Below are positions 18,917 to 28,007 of a stretch of DNA of 64,000 bases, one piece after another. The stretch comes from Terriglobia bacterium (GTDB taxonomy: Bacteria; Acidobacteriota; Terriglobia; UBA7540): NCBI GenBank assembly GCA_035712365.1, contig DASTAW010000003.1, positions 62,001 through 126,000 on the forward strand. Reading direction: 5' to 3'. Under the pieces are notes generated by a model. It did not search any database. It saw only the letters and a program-made list of their open reading frames with translations, and was not told the origin of the DNA. Position 1 is the first letter of the stretch, and each line of letters opens with the position of its first letter. The translations under genes were made by a program, and so were the position numbers.

Positions 18917-20095
18917 ATGCCACAGCGCATCGCCGTCATAGCAACCGTTTACTATTATCTGTCGCACGCCCAGCATATCGGAGACCGCTTCCTGGTGGGC
19001 TATCCGCATGCAGGCGAGTGGCATCACCCGGACATGAAGGTGGTGGCGCTTTACGTTGACCAGAAGCCCGAAAACGATCTGAGCGCCGAGCGCGCCAAGG
19101 AGTTCGGCTTTACCGTCTATCCCACCATTGCCGAGGCGCTGCGGTGCGGTGGCGATAAGCTGGCCGTGGACGCGGTGCTGATTATAGGCGAGCACGGCAA
19201 CTATCCGCGGAACGAAAAGGGACAAATCCTCTACCCGCGGTACGAGTTCTTCAAGCAGGTTGTGGACGTGTTCGAGAAGGACGGGCGCGTGGTTCCCGTC
19301 TACAATGACAAGAACCTCTCCTACGATTTCAAGAAAGCGCAGTGGATGGTTGCAGCCGGGCACAGGATGAAGTTCCCGATGCTGGCCGGCTCGAGCCTGC
19401 CAGTCACCTGGCGCCTGCCGGACATCGAGCTGCCGCTGGGCTGTGAGATTGAAGAGGCGCTGATGGTGGGCGAGGGCGGTTCGGACGCCATGGACTACCA
19501 CGCGCTCGAAGGTATGCAGTGCATGATCGAACGCCGCAAGGGCGGCGAGACAGGAGTGAAGTCGGTGCAGTTGATCACCGGCGATGCGGTGTGGAAAGCG
19601 GGCCGGGAAGGGCGATGGTCGAGAGACCTTCTCGAAGCCGCGCTCTCCCGCAGCGACACGCCCCAAGGCCTAACCGTTGAAGACGGTCGCACCCAGGACC
19701 TGCTGGCCAACGGAACGCTGGAAGGCCTGGTGAAAGACCCGTGGGCCTATTTTATAGAGCACAACGACGGCCTGCGCACCACGCTGCTGATGCTGAACGG
19801 CGCCATCGCGGACTTCAACTTTGCCGCTCGCGTGAAAGGCATGCCGCAGATTCAGTCCACGCAGTTCTTTCTCTCCCCCAATCCCAACGTGACCTATTCG
19901 GCCTGCCTGGTGAGCAAAATCGAGGAGATGTTCCGAACCGGCAAAGCCCCTTACCCGGTGGAGCGGACCCTGATGGTGAGCGGAATTCTCGATAGCTGCC
20001 TGACGTCAAAGTACAATGGGCAAAAGCGCCTCGAAACTCCCTACCTGAACGTGCGCTATCAGGCGCCTGTGAAATCCCAGCGCGCCCACGAATAG
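18917..20095 (+). CDS. Unrecognised family, paralog 2 (cytosolic)
   Basis: This 392-residue protein shares most conserved blocks with the preceding gene (SHAQHIGDRFLVGY, VLIIGEHGNYPRNEK, VPVYNDKNLSYDF, AGSSLPVTWR, GMQCMIERRKGGE) but has no signal peptide. Conserved His, Asp and Glu residues in these blocks suggest an enzyme, possibly nucleotide- or metal-dependent; nothing more can be claimed. The 3' 194 bp (19901-20094) is duplicated at 23410-23603 with about ten differences. It ends close to a convergent, truncated regulator gene. Confidence 0.78.
   Translation: MPQRIAVIATVYYYLSHAQHIGDRFLVGYPHAGEWHHPDMKVVALYVDQKPENDLSAERAKEFGFTVYPTIAEALRCGGDKLAVDAVLIIGEHGNYPRNEKGQILYPRYEFFKQVVDVFEKDGRVVPVYNDKNLSYDFKKAQWMVAAGHRMKFPMLAGSSLPVTWRLPDIELPLGCEIEEALMVGEGGSDAMDYHALEGMQCMIERRKGGETGVKSVQLITGDAVWKAGREGRWSRDLLEAALSRSDTPQGLTVEDGRTQDLLANGTLEGLVKDPWAYFIEHNDGLRTTLLMLNGAIADFNFAARVKGMPQIQSTQFFLSPNPNVTYSACLVSKIEEMFRTGKAPYPVERTLMVSGILDSCLTSKYNGQKRLETPYLNVRYQAPVKSQRAHE
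19901..20094 (+). repeat. 194 bp duplicated segment, copy 1 (3' end of paralog 2)
   Basis: This stretch recurs at 23410-23603 with the same length and about ten base differences counted by eye, six of them clustered in a short patch. Here it is the natural 3' end of the paralog 2 gene. Confidence 0.9.
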
Positions 20096-20104
20096 CACGC
20101 GTTC

Positions 20105-21040
20105 CTACGGAGAGACCTCTGCCTGGACCTGCCCGGCTATGGCGCGCGCCACTTCATCCTGCAAACCGAGTTCGTCCTTCAGGTCACGCTGGTAGCTTTC
20201 GGCCCATATATGGCGATCATTTGCAACCTCGATCAACTGGGCGGTAATGCGAAGCCTGTTTCCTGACCGCGCCACCGAGCCTTCGACCACCTCATCGACG
20301 TTCAGGTCGCGCGCAATCTTCGCGAGCGGTAAAGTAGTCTTCTTGTAGCGCATCGCCGAGGTTCGTGAAACAACCCGCAAGGTTCGGATTTTTGCCAGGT
20401 CCGTGATCAAGGCATCGGTCATCCCGTCCGCAAAATACTCCTGGGCGGGGTCGCCGGTAAGGTTTTCAAACGGTAGTACAAGGAGAGAATGAATGCGTGG
20501 CCCGCCGGGTCTATGGGTGAGGGCCTTTCGGAATCCTCCGACATTTAATCCGAAAAGGATAGCGAGGAACGCGGCCACTACAAAAGCGCCCACCCACAGC
20601 GGTCGCAAGGACCGTCTTTTTTCTGCGCCGCTCTGAGTGACGGGCGGTTCGACCCGCGGAACATTATCCATGACCGGAGGGACAGCCTGTAAGGAGGCTG
20701 GAGCGACAATCTCGACTGGGGCGATTAATCGATACCCTCGGCGCGGCAAGGTTTCAATGTAACGCGGCCCTCCGGCCTTTTCGTTGAGCGCGTCGCGCAA
20801 TCTCTTGATCGCAGTGTTCAACCCTACATCGAAGTCTACAAACGTGTCCTGGAGCCAGAGCCTCCTGCGCAGCTCGTCACGGGTGACTAATTCTCCCGGC
20901 CGCTCCAGCAGGATTGCCAGCACCTGGAACGGCTGCTCCTGCAATCTGATTTTAGACCCGTGCTTGCGCAGTTCCCGGGAATGCAAGTCAACTTCAAAGT
21001 GGCCGAACCTGATCCGCCGGGCCTGAAAGGAGGATGGCAT
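20105..21040 (-). CDS. CadC-type winged-helix regulator with TolB-like domain, C-terminally truncated
   Basis: The 311-residue product has an OmpR-type winged helix (about residues 1-105: FGHFEVDLHSRELRKHG ... LPRRGYRLIAPVE). A transmembrane segment follows (about 150-170), then a TolB/FlgO-like domain (LLVLPFENLTGDPAQEYFADG). In the many acidobacterial relatives the chain continues into TPR repeats after this domain. Here it stops at QVQAEVSP next to the convergent paralog 2, so the TPR region appears lost. Such proteins are membrane-bound transcription regulators. ATG 21040 is chosen over an upstream TTG at 21091. Confidence 0.82.
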   Translation of the reverse strand: MPSSFQARRIRFGHFEVDLHSRELRKHGSKIRLQEQPFQVLAILLERPGELVTRDELRRRLWLQDTFVDFDVGLNTAIKRLRDALNEKAGGPRYIETLPRRGYRLIAPVEIVAPASLQAVPPVMDNVPRVEPPVTQSGAEKRRSLRPLWVGAFVVAAFLAILFGLNVGGFRKALTHRPGGPRIHSLLVLPFENLTGDPAQEYFADGMTDALITDLAKIRTLRVVSRTSAMRYKKTTLPLAKIARDLNVDEVVEGSVARSGNRLRITAQLIEVANDRHIWAESYQRDLKDELGLQDEVARAIAGQVQAEVSP

Positions 21041-21502
21041 GGGTAAAAAAGCGTTTGCGCCCACTCTAACACCAAAATAAACAGAATTCAAGAGCCGCCA
21101 ACGAGACCCATGCTCAGCCCAACCCTCTATTTATCAATAGATTAGCCCGTCAGATTTTTTTCAGTTACTCGTCAGATGCGATCCATTGACCCGTTTCCTG
21201 GCGGGCCTCATTGTCAGCGGTATTGCGGGCAGCACTCCGAAAATGGATTTGGATTGTGCCGTGGGGAGGGCTATTGCAAAACAATCAAGTTCGCCTGAAT
21301 TGAATCAGGTCCGTCTCAATTTCTTACGACCGAAATCCTTCGACGGGATTACTCACGGGTATGTCCAGTCCAAAATGGCTGCCCTCGCGAGAGTCCTACA
21401 GCAACGCTTTTTCCCGATGTGAAGGTGACGGTCACAGCCGGCGGTGGCCAGAGCGAGCTGGATATGTCGAAGAGGCTGATCTGAGAAAAAGGAGATACAA
21501 CG
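21041..21502. other. Intergenic stretch with a possible frameshifted gene fragment
   Basis: Between the divergent regulator and lipoprotein genes. Near 21337-21483 a protein-like run (GYVQSKMAALARVLQQRFF) is cut by a frameshift and continues in another frame as DVKVTVTAGGGQSELDMSKR before a TGA. This looks like the 3' end of a decayed gene, family unknown. The AAAGGAG before 21503 belongs to the lipoprotein gene. Confidence 0.3.
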
Positions 21503-23158
21503 ATGAGCACCAGACCGAGACAGAGGGTCCGCGTACCGGGACGCAAACTGGCAAGCCCTAGAGCATCGCTGTTGGCCCTAACATTCCTTGCCATAGGCAT
21601 GCTGTCCGCCTGCGGTGGAGGGTCCGCGAACTCAACGAGCAACCCGAGCACACCCGCTCCGGTGAGCGTCAAGGTCTCACCCGCAGCCACTTCGGTGGAT
21701 CAGGGCGATACCCTCCAGTTCTCGGCCAGCGTGACTGGAGGCGGCAATCAAGCTGTAACCTGGAGCGTTCAGGAAGGCGCCGCGGCAGGGTCCATCACGC
21801 CGGCTGGCTTGTATAAGGCGCCGGCTGCGGCGATGGACGTTCATGTCGTCGCCACCAGCGTCGCCGACCCGAGCAAGTCCTCCAGCGCCCTGGTCACCGT
21901 GAAAGCGGTCAGCGTGTCCCTGCCTGCGACCGCCGGGGCGCGCTTCGGACGGCAACAGCAGTTCACCGCCGTCGTAGAAGGGACGGTGGTGACGGATGTG
22001 ACCTGGACTGTTGAGGAAGGGTCTGCCGGCGGGACCATCACGGATGCCGGGGTTTACTCCGCGCCGATGAGCGGCGGCCCTTTCCACGTGACCGCACGCT
22101 CCGTGGCCGACCCTTCCAAGGCCGCGACAGCCGCAGTCATCTTAACCGACCATGGGTTCAGGATGCTGAACTCATCGACGTTGGAGCCGCGCTATGCCCA
22201 TACTGCCACCCTGCTGCCCAGCGGCAAGGTGTTGATCGCGGGAGGTATCTCAATAAACGTTGACGGTTCTTCCAGTCATAGTCTATCGAGCGCCGAATTA
22301 TTCGATCCGGCCACCGAGACCTTCACCGCGACCGGCTCGATGTCCTCCCCCCGGGCCGGCCACACCGCCACTCTGCTGAATAACGGTACGGTGCTGGTCA
22401 CCGGCGGTCGTAACGCCACCGCGGAGGTTTACGATCCCGCTACCGGCGGCTTTACCCAGGTTGGAAACATGGTGGCGGAACGGGGTGCGCACACGGCTTC
22501 ACTGTTGGGAGACGGGCGAGTGCTCATTGCCGGCGGCCAGCAAGCAGGCCCGGATGCCTTTGGATTTTATCCTGTGGCGACCGCGGAAATTTATGACCCG
22601 ACTGCCCAGACCTTCACCAGGGCGGGAGACATGCCAAATAAAGCGGCATGGCACACTGCGAGTGTGCTTCTCGACGGCAGGGTCCTGGTGGTTGGCGGCT
22701 ACAGTGATAGTTGCCCCGGTACGCAGGATGGGGCCGCCATCTTCGATCCAGCCAGCAAAAGTTTCAGCGCCGGTCTCAGCCTGCCAGGCGCTCGAGCGGA
22801 GCACACTGCCACGACGCTGAATGACGGGCGAGTGTTGATCGCTGGGGGCGCATTCGAAGACGACTGCAACTTGGACGGCTTGATTTACGACACGGCAGTG
22901 GTCTTCGATCCCGCCACCTCGAGCTATTCCTCGGAAAAGAAGATGAGCGAGCCGCGGTACCAGCATTCCGCGACGCTGCTTCTGGACGGGAAAGTGCTGG
23001 TCGTCGGCTCAACGGCGGATCTGTTCGACCCGGCGGCCTCCAGCTTTACCATCACCGGCGGTCCCAATGTGGACCGTGCGGACAGGCGCGCCACCCGGCT
23101 GGCCGATGGGCGGGTGTTATTTACCGGTTCCACTGCAGTCGCGGAAATCTACGAATAG
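21503..23158 (+). CDS. Lipoprotein with Ig-like domains and kelch-type repeats
   Basis: The 551-residue protein has a lipobox leader (LTFLAIGMLSACGGG), so it is probably anchored in a membrane. Two Ig-like domains follow (about residues 50-210; ATSVDQGDTLQFSASV and a second copy). A beta-propeller then forms from six or seven kelch-like repeats, each with HTATLL--GKVLIAGG and AELFDPATETF-type strands (about 225-550). Such proteins likely bind carbohydrates or proteins at the cell surface. AAAGGAG precedes the ATG. No catalytic motif is visible. Confidence 0.85.
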   Translation: MSTRPRQRVRVPGRKLASPRASLLALTFLAIGMLSACGGGSANSTSNPSTPAPVSVKVSPAATSVDQGDTLQFSASVTGGGNQAVTWSVQEGAAAGSITPAGLYKAPAAAMDVHVVATSVADPSKSSSALVTVKAVSVSLPATAGARFGRQQQFTAVVEGTVVTDVTWTVEEGSAGGTITDAGVYSAPMSGGPFHVTARSVADPSKAATAAVILTDHGFRMLNSSTLEPRYAHTATLLPSGKVLIAGGISINVDGSSSHSLSSAELFDPATETFTATGSMSSPRAGHTATLLNNGTVLVTGGRNATAEVYDPATGGFTQVGNMVAERGAHTASLLGDGRVLIAGGQQAGPDAFGFYPVATAEIYDPTAQTFTRAGDMPNKAAWHTASVLLDGRVLVVGGYSDSCPGTQDGAAIFDPASKSFSAGLSLPGARAEHTATTLNDGRVLIAGGAFEDDCNLDGLIYDTAVVFDPATSSYSSEKKMSEPRYQHSATLLLDGKVLVVGSTADLFDPAASSFTITGGPNVDRADRRATRLADGRVLFTGSTAVAEIYE

Positions 23159-23205
23159 CGGGGCGATGGGCGCCGGGACATTATTCTTTCGGAGGTGAAT
23201 CACTC

Positions 23206-23604
23206 ATGGGATTCAGACTTTCCTCTACAGCTAAGTACGTCTTTCCGGTCCTCTTCGCGGTTGTCGCCGTGGTGGTTTTTGCAGCTCCGGCGAATAATAA
23301 AAAGATATGGCCGAATGCGGTTGACTTCTCGGGCGGGAAAATTAGTGGGTCATTTGTGATTACCACCACAGGGGGAGCGGGCTCACTTTTAAGCAGCGGG
23401 ACCGGGGGTGCCTGCCTGGTGAGCAAAATCGAGGAGATGTTCCGAACCGGCAAAGCCCCTTATCCGGTGGAGCGGACCCTGATGGTGAGCGGAATTCTCG
23501 ATAGCTGCCTGACGTCAAAGTTGGAAGGGCAGAAGCACCTCGAAACTCCCTACCTGAACGTGCGCTACCAGGCGCCCGTAAAATCCCAGCGCGCCCACGA
23601 ATAA
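23206..23604 (+). CDS. Chimeric ORF: secreted N-terminus fused to the tail of paralog 2
   Basis: The ATG follows a GGAGG (23190s) and opens a signal-peptide-like sequence (YVFPVLFAVVAVVVFAAPA). About 68 unrelated residues run to GTGG, then the frame passes directly into ACLVSKIEEMFRTGKAPYPV and on to KSQRAHE, the last 64 residues of paralog 2. The join is in frame. It is either the remnant of a third paralog fused to another gene by deletion, or a 3'-end duplication. Whether it is a functional protein is doubtful; assembly error is a further alternative. Confidence 0.55.
   Translation: MGFRLSSTAKYVFPVLFAVVAVVVFAAPANNKKIWPNAVDFSGGKISGSFVITTTGGAGSLLSSGTGGACLVSKIEEMFRTGKAPYPVERTLMVSGILDSCLTSKLEGQKHLETPYLNVRYQAPVKSQRAHE
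23410..23603 (+). repeat. 194 bp duplicated segment, copy 2
   Basis: Same length as 19901-20094 and about 95 percent identical. The similarity begins at GCCTGCCTGG and ends at CACGAATA, right at the stop codon in both places. Confidence 0.9.
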
Positions 23605-23830
23605 CCCGCCACCCGCGGCAAATAGTTGTACGCGGCACTGGAAAACCGTTAAGTCGTGAAGTTGAAATTTTTTAAAAAATCCGTGCGGAGCCGAGTCGCC
23701 CCTTAATCTGAACTTTCCGAAGTATGTCGGAGATCATCTTAAAGAGGATTATGCCCAGGACCAGGCCGGCAAGCCTGGCTGTCCCGCGTACATGTGTTGT
23801 TCTGCCCTCCTTGGCGCCGAACTCTGGTCC

Positions 23831-25465
23831 TTACTCGAAACCAGACTCTTCGGCAATTGGCCGGGCATCAAAAGCAGCATCTACGCTGCGGCCAAAAGCG
23901 CCGTCTGCGGCGGGCCGCGTGGTGGGAATCACGCGCATCTTCAACCGCATTTGTTTCTCGCGGTGATAGCGGTTAAAGGCACCCACGGCGGCTTTGATCA
24001 TCAGTTTGGTGACCGTCCCGTTTTTCTTTCTTCGAACGCTGTCTGCCGCCATTCCGTATCCCGCGTAAGCTCGCTTGAACAGCAGGCAGACCAGGAGATA
24101 CGTCAGCCTTGCGGGCATGGACCATCCTTTGGCCGCTCCGCTCCGGGTCCGTTTGAGACTTTCGCTCAATGAGTAAAAACCGTCCCAGCATTTCTTATTC
24201 TCGGTATGCAAGTCACTCTTGGTAATGTTGGGATGCTTGATGATGTCAACAGGCCTCAGCGGTTTCAGCCAGTAGTCATCATAAAGGATTTGAGCCTTAT
24301 GTTTGGGATGGAAGTCCGGCCTGGCAAGATTCTTCCGGTCGCTCATCATCTCATAAAAGTCCTTGGTACCGGGGTAGGGGTTAAAGACCGTGAATTGAGC
24401 GAAGAGGGTGCCCGACTCCTTCGCAAAATTCCTCATGGTTCGGATGGTCTGGATCGTATCGGATTCCAGGCCGCAAATGATCGAGCTCAAAACGAAAATG
24501 CCGCTGTCCTGGATCTTCTGGATGGCCTGGACCATTCTCTCCCCGACCGGGTTCCACAGCTTTCCTGCACTCCGCAATCCTTCTTCTGAAAAGGACTCCA
24601 CTCCGATCAGCGCCACTCTGATCCGCATCTTCTCGTACATCGCCTGAAGGTATTCTTTATCGGTTGTCGCCTCGGTTGTCATCTGGGCAAAAGCGTACAT
24701 GTCTTTCGGCACCGAGCAGTCGTATTCCTCAAAGAACCTCAAACGCTCCTCGCGGATTTTCTCGAACTCACGTTTCTTGTTTTCACCGGGCTCGCGTGCG
24801 ATTCTTCCCAGGGTCGCCGGGTTGAAATTGTCGTCCGCGAAGACGATATATCGAAAACCCAGGTCATGCAGCTCATTTACTTCCTCAATGACCTTTTCGC
24901 TTAGACGCTGCCGGGGTCTGCGCCCTTCCGTCACCCAGACGGAGCAGAAGCTGCAGTTCTCCGGACACCCCGCCACAGTTTGAACGGAAGGGAAAACGTA
25001 CTTGGCGGCATCAAGCAAATCCCATCTTGCTTTGCGCATATCCTCTCCGGCGATTCGCCCGCCCGCGTACTTCCGCTGCAAACGATTCTCCAGAGCCTGC
25101 TTGACAGCCTGACTCCACACAGCCTCCCCACTGCCGGTCACCACGGCGTCCGCGCCCATTTTCAGAGGTTCCTCAGGGAAAATTGTGGTGTGAATCCCTC
25201 CCATAATGACCGTCGCACCACGAGACTTCGCTTCCTTTAATACCCGGTACCCAGGAATGCAGTTGCCCGTGGTGATACCGATGCCGACGATATCCCCGGG
25301 ATGGACGATATTGGGATTAAACTTTTCGATCGATTCATCCACTAGGATCGGATTGCCGACCAGATCGATGGGCGTCGCCTGAGCGATAACAAAAAGCCAT
25401 CGCGGCGTAATAAAACTGTAGCCCACGGTGGACATGGAAGGATTAACCAGTATGACATTTGCCAC
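23831..25465 (-). CDS. B12-binding-domain radical SAM protein
   Basis: The N-terminal part is a cobalamin-binding-like fold (VILVNPSMSTVGYSF, then GDIVGIGITTGN and GATVIMGGIHTT). A radical SAM domain follows with the cluster-binding CPENCSFC (C-x3-C-x2-C, about residues 167-174) and DDNFNP. The layout resembles the HpnJ/BchE-like class of B12-type radical SAM enzymes that act on lipids or tetrapyrroles; hopanoid genes are not seen nearby. GTG 25465 (GGAGG four bases upstream) gives a family-typical beginning; an ATG at 25540 would add 25 atypical residues. The substrate is unknown. Confidence 0.85.
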   Translation of the reverse strand: MANVILVNPSMSTVGYSFITPRWLFVIAQATPIDLVGNPILVDESIEKFNPNIVHPGDIVGIGITTGNCIPGYRVLKEAKSRGATVIMGGIHTTIFPEEPLKMGADAVVTGSGEAVWSQAVKQALENRLQRKYAGGRIAGEDMRKARWDLLDAAKYVFPSVQTVAGCPENCSFCSVWVTEGRRPRQRLSEKVIEEVNELHDLGFRYIVFADDNFNPATLGRIAREPGENKKREFEKIREERLRFFEEYDCSVPKDMYAFAQMTTEATTDKEYLQAMYEKMRIRVALIGVESFSEEGLRSAGKLWNPVGERMVQAIQKIQDSGIFVLSSIICGLESDTIQTIRTMRNFAKESGTLFAQFTVFNPYPGTKDFYEMMSDRKNLARPDFHPKHKAQILYDDYWLKPLRPVDIIKHPNITKSDLHTENKKCWDGFYSLSESLKRTRSGAAKGWSMPARLTYLLVCLLFKRAYAGYGMAADSVRRKKNGTVTKLMIKAAVGAFNRYHREKQMRLKMRVIPTTRPAADGAFGRSVDAAFDARPIAEESGFE

Positions 25466-25813
25466 AAGGCCTCCAATGGCTCCAAGATCGTTGTGACTGG
25501 GATTTTGAATGAAGTGCCCCGTAAGATTCCCTAGCCCCATCAAAGTCTACACCAAATCTCCGCACCTATCAGATAAAGGTTCGCGGCTGGCGCATCTATG
25601 AAGGTGACGGCGGTGTCAAGGGAAAAACCGTGGTGCTTTGTTTTGAGTGGCGGAGCGAGCAGCCCCCCTTACCCGAAGCTGGGGGATGCGAGCGGAGCCA
25701 CACTTCTGCCTCGACGCTGTTGCGCCGTTTCCTTTTTGGTTTCTCAGCGAGCCCAAGCTCACTCATCTATCCGGTCTCGAAGACCAGGATGTCGATTCCG
25801 AGTCGGGAGTGTC

Positions 25814-26200
25814 CTAATCAGACGTGAGAGGTCGATGTTCTGACCATGCGCCACCCGAGGTGCGCTCCCGAACTTTTTCTACTGGCGGCAGCGACTCCTG
25901 AACGTGCAGGGCGTGCCGCCAGCGGTAGAAGGCAATCACCGCCAGCTTGCGAGCCAGAGCCACGGCCGCCCGGCTGGCTCTGTGCCGCTGCCGCCGGTAG
26001 AAACCATAGAATCTCGGATTCAACGCCGCCCGATGCGCCGCCTGCACCAGCGCCCAGCGCAGTGCGCTCGAGCCCTGTTTGGTGATCGGCCCGCCCCAGC
26101 GATGCTCGCCCGAGGCATACAGCGACGGCGCCAGCCCCGTGTAGGATACCAGGTGCTTGGCCGTGCTCCCATGGCGGCGCACGCCTGCGGGCAGCGGCAT
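25814..26200 (-). pseudogene. IS110-family transposase, 3' remnant
   Basis: The minus strand encodes the C-terminal part of an IS116/IS110/IS902 transposase: AKHLVSYTGLAPSLYASGE, then HRWGGPITKQGSSALRWALV and AALNPRFYGFYRRQR. The N-terminal catalytic DEDD half is missing; upstream of about 26167 the frame runs antisense into the dehydrogenase gene and loses similarity. It is a dead fragment, left by a past insertion close to the 5' end of that gene. Confidence 0.8.
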
Positions 26201-26227
26201 GCGGAGTTTCCGTGTAAAATCGAGCGC

Positions 26228-27283
26228 ATGTCGAAACACCATCGCATTGCGCTGCTTCCTGGTGATGGCATTGGCAAGGAGGTTGTGCCGCAGGCCGTCC
26301 GGGTGATCGAGGCCGCGGCCAGCGGATTCGCGCTTGATTTCGAATCCTTCGAGTGGGGATGCGAATATTATCTGCGCACGGGCCGCATGATGCCAGCGGA
26401 CGGGCTCGAGCGGTTGCGCCCTTTTGACGCCATTCTGCTGGGCGCCATCGGACATCCCAGCGTGCCGGACCACATTTCGCTGCGCGATCTGCTGCTGCGC
26501 ATCCGCTTCGGCTTCGACCTTTATGTAAACCTGCGGCCAGTTGAAATCCTGCCGGGGCTTGAGCCGCCGTTGCGTGGCAAGACGGCAGATGACGTCAACA
26601 TGCTCTTCGTCCGCGAAAATTCCGAGGGCGAGTATTGTGGCATGGGCGGCCGTTTCAAGCCGGGCACGCCGGACGAAGTGGCCGTGCAGCAATCGGTCTT
26701 TACGCGCAAGGGAGTGGAACGCGTGATGCGTTATGCCTTTGAGCAGGCCCGGCGCCGCCCGCGCAAGCGGTTGGCCAGCGCCACCAAGTCAAACGCCATG
26801 CAGTTCACCATGGTGATGTGGGATGAAGTTCTGCGCGCCGTGGCCCGCGATTATCCTGACGTGGCCGTGGCCAGCTACCACGTGGACGCGCTGGCGGCCC
26901 GCATGATCACGCATCCGGAGAGCCTGGATGTGGTGGTCGGCTCCAACCTTTTTGCCGACATCCTCACCGACCTGGGCGCGGCGATCCAGGGCAGCCTGGG
27001 ACTCGCGGCCAGCGCCAACCTTAATCCCACCGGCCTGGGGCCGCCCATGTTTGAGCCGGTACACGGCAGCGCTCCGGACATTGAAGGCCGCGGCATCGCC
27101 AATCCCATTGCCTCCATCTGGACGTCAGCGCTGATGATGGAGCATCTCGGCGAGCCCGAAACCAGCCGGCGCATCATGGATGCGCTGGGGCAGGTGACGG
27201 CGGAAAAGAAAGTGCGCACGCCGGACCTGGGCGGGAAAAATACAACCGCGGAATTCGCCTCAGCGGTAATCCAGAAGCTCTAG
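26228..27283 (+). CDS. Isocitrate/isopropylmalate-type dehydrogenase, tartrate dehydrogenase-like
   Basis: This 351-residue protein has the beta-decarboxylating dehydrogenase fold: IALLPGDGIGKEVV at the start, the arginine cluster LRDLLLRIRFGFDLYVNLRP that binds the substrate carboxylates, and the NAD region GPPMFEPVHGSAPDIEGRG. The segment GFDLYVNLRPVEILPG and EGEYCGMGGRF are closer to tartrate/malate dehydrogenases than to LeuB, and no leucine genes are nearby. It oxidises a 2-hydroxy acid with NAD; the exact substrate is not certain. The IS110 remnant abuts its 5' end, and a small repeat supplies its stop codon region. Confidence 0.85.
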   Translation: MSKHHRIALLPGDGIGKEVVPQAVRVIEAAASGFALDFESFEWGCEYYLRTGRMMPADGLERLRPFDAILLGAIGHPSVPDHISLRDLLLRIRFGFDLYVNLRPVEILPGLEPPLRGKTADDVNMLFVRENSEGEYCGMGGRFKPGTPDEVAVQQSVFTRKGVERVMRYAFEQARRRPRKRLASATKSNAMQFTMVMWDEVLRAVARDYPDVAVASYHVDALAARMITHPESLDVVVGSNLFADILTDLGAAIQGSLGLAASANLNPTGLGPPMFEPVHGSAPDIEGRGIANPIASIWTSALMMEHLGEPETSRRIMDALGQVTAEKKVRTPDLGGKNTTAEFASAVIQKL

Positions 27284-27473
27284 CGGGTGTTGAAAAAAGT
27301 TACCCGTCATGCTGAGCCCGTTCGCCCTCCCTTTGCGAACGGCCCTGAACGGAGTGAAGGGGCTCAGGGTAAACTCCGCGAAGCATCTGCTGTATCTCAC
27401 TGAAAATGGCCAAAACAGATCCTTCGCTTCGCTCAGGATGACTTGGTACAGAGGGTTTTCTTCAACCTGCTAG
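27280..27473. repeat. MITE-like element with imperfect terminal inverted repeats
   Basis: A 194 bp unit has ends CTAGCGGGTGTTGAAAAAAG (27280-27299) and, inverted, CTAGCAGGTTGAAGAAAACC (27454-27473). The interior holds repeat-like text (CCTTCGCTTCGCTCAGGATG). It has no coding capacity. The left end contains the TAG stop of the dehydrogenase gene, and the right end contributes the last codons and TGA stop of the convergent DUF4019 gene. Confidence 0.65.
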
Positions 27474-27923
27474 CGGGCGCACCCGAATGTGGTTCTTCAG
27501 CGAGATGTGGTAGCCGGCTACAAGCCACTTGCCGTTGCTCTGCAACTCCATCGAGACAATTTCGGTAGCTGCTCCCTGGGCCCTGAAACTCACTCCAAAT
27601 CGCAGAATCTCGTACTCGCCCGGGACAAATCCCGGCGGGTTCGCAGCATAGGTGGAAGTTTCGAGTTTGCGGGAGAGGACCCTGCCGTAGAACCGCCGGG
27701 CCTTGGTCATTCCCACAATCCAGCCGGCTTTGGTGATGCTCGACTTGAACGGTTTCGCTGACTGTTCCCAGCTTTTGCCGTACTCGCCCTCGTCCAGCAG
27801 AGCAAGCCATTTTATGGCGGCCTCTTTCCCTTCTGAAGTCGGCTTCACGATCGCCTGAGGCGCCGCGAAGGCTGTCAGGTTGAGGCAGACTAATGCGCAG
27901 ATCGTGCGGATTGCCCTCTTCAT
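27462..27923 (-). CDS. Exported DUF4019 protein
   Basis: The ATG at 27923 gives a signal peptide (RTICALVCLNLTAFAAPQA) and 153 residues. The mature domain has AAIKWLALLDEGEYGKSWEQ, then GRVLSRKLETSTYAANPPG and a final sheet, the pattern of DUF4019, a small periplasmic domain of unknown role common in this phylum. GGGAG lies upstream. The last three residues (LAG) and stop come from the adjacent repeat, so the natural C-terminus may have been slightly altered. Confidence 0.8.
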   Translation of the reverse strand: MKRAIRTICALVCLNLTAFAAPQAIVKPTSEGKEAAIKWLALLDEGEYGKSWEQSAKPFKSSITKAGWIVGMTKARRFYGRVLSRKLETSTYAANPPGFVPGEYEILRFGVSFRAQGAATEIVSMELQSNGKWLVAGYHISLKNHIRVRPLAG

Positions 27924-28007
27924 GAATGCGACTCCCGGCGTGGTGCGAGTATTATAGCCCCGCCGCCGGAATACAAGAAACTTGGGGGCGCGGCCTCCCC
28001 CATCTAC

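Noticed and set aside
25814-26692. 292-residue minus-strand frame through the dehydrogenase
   Set aside because: Only its last ~115 residues match a protein (IS110 transposase tail); the rest is antisense to a clear dehydrogenase gene.
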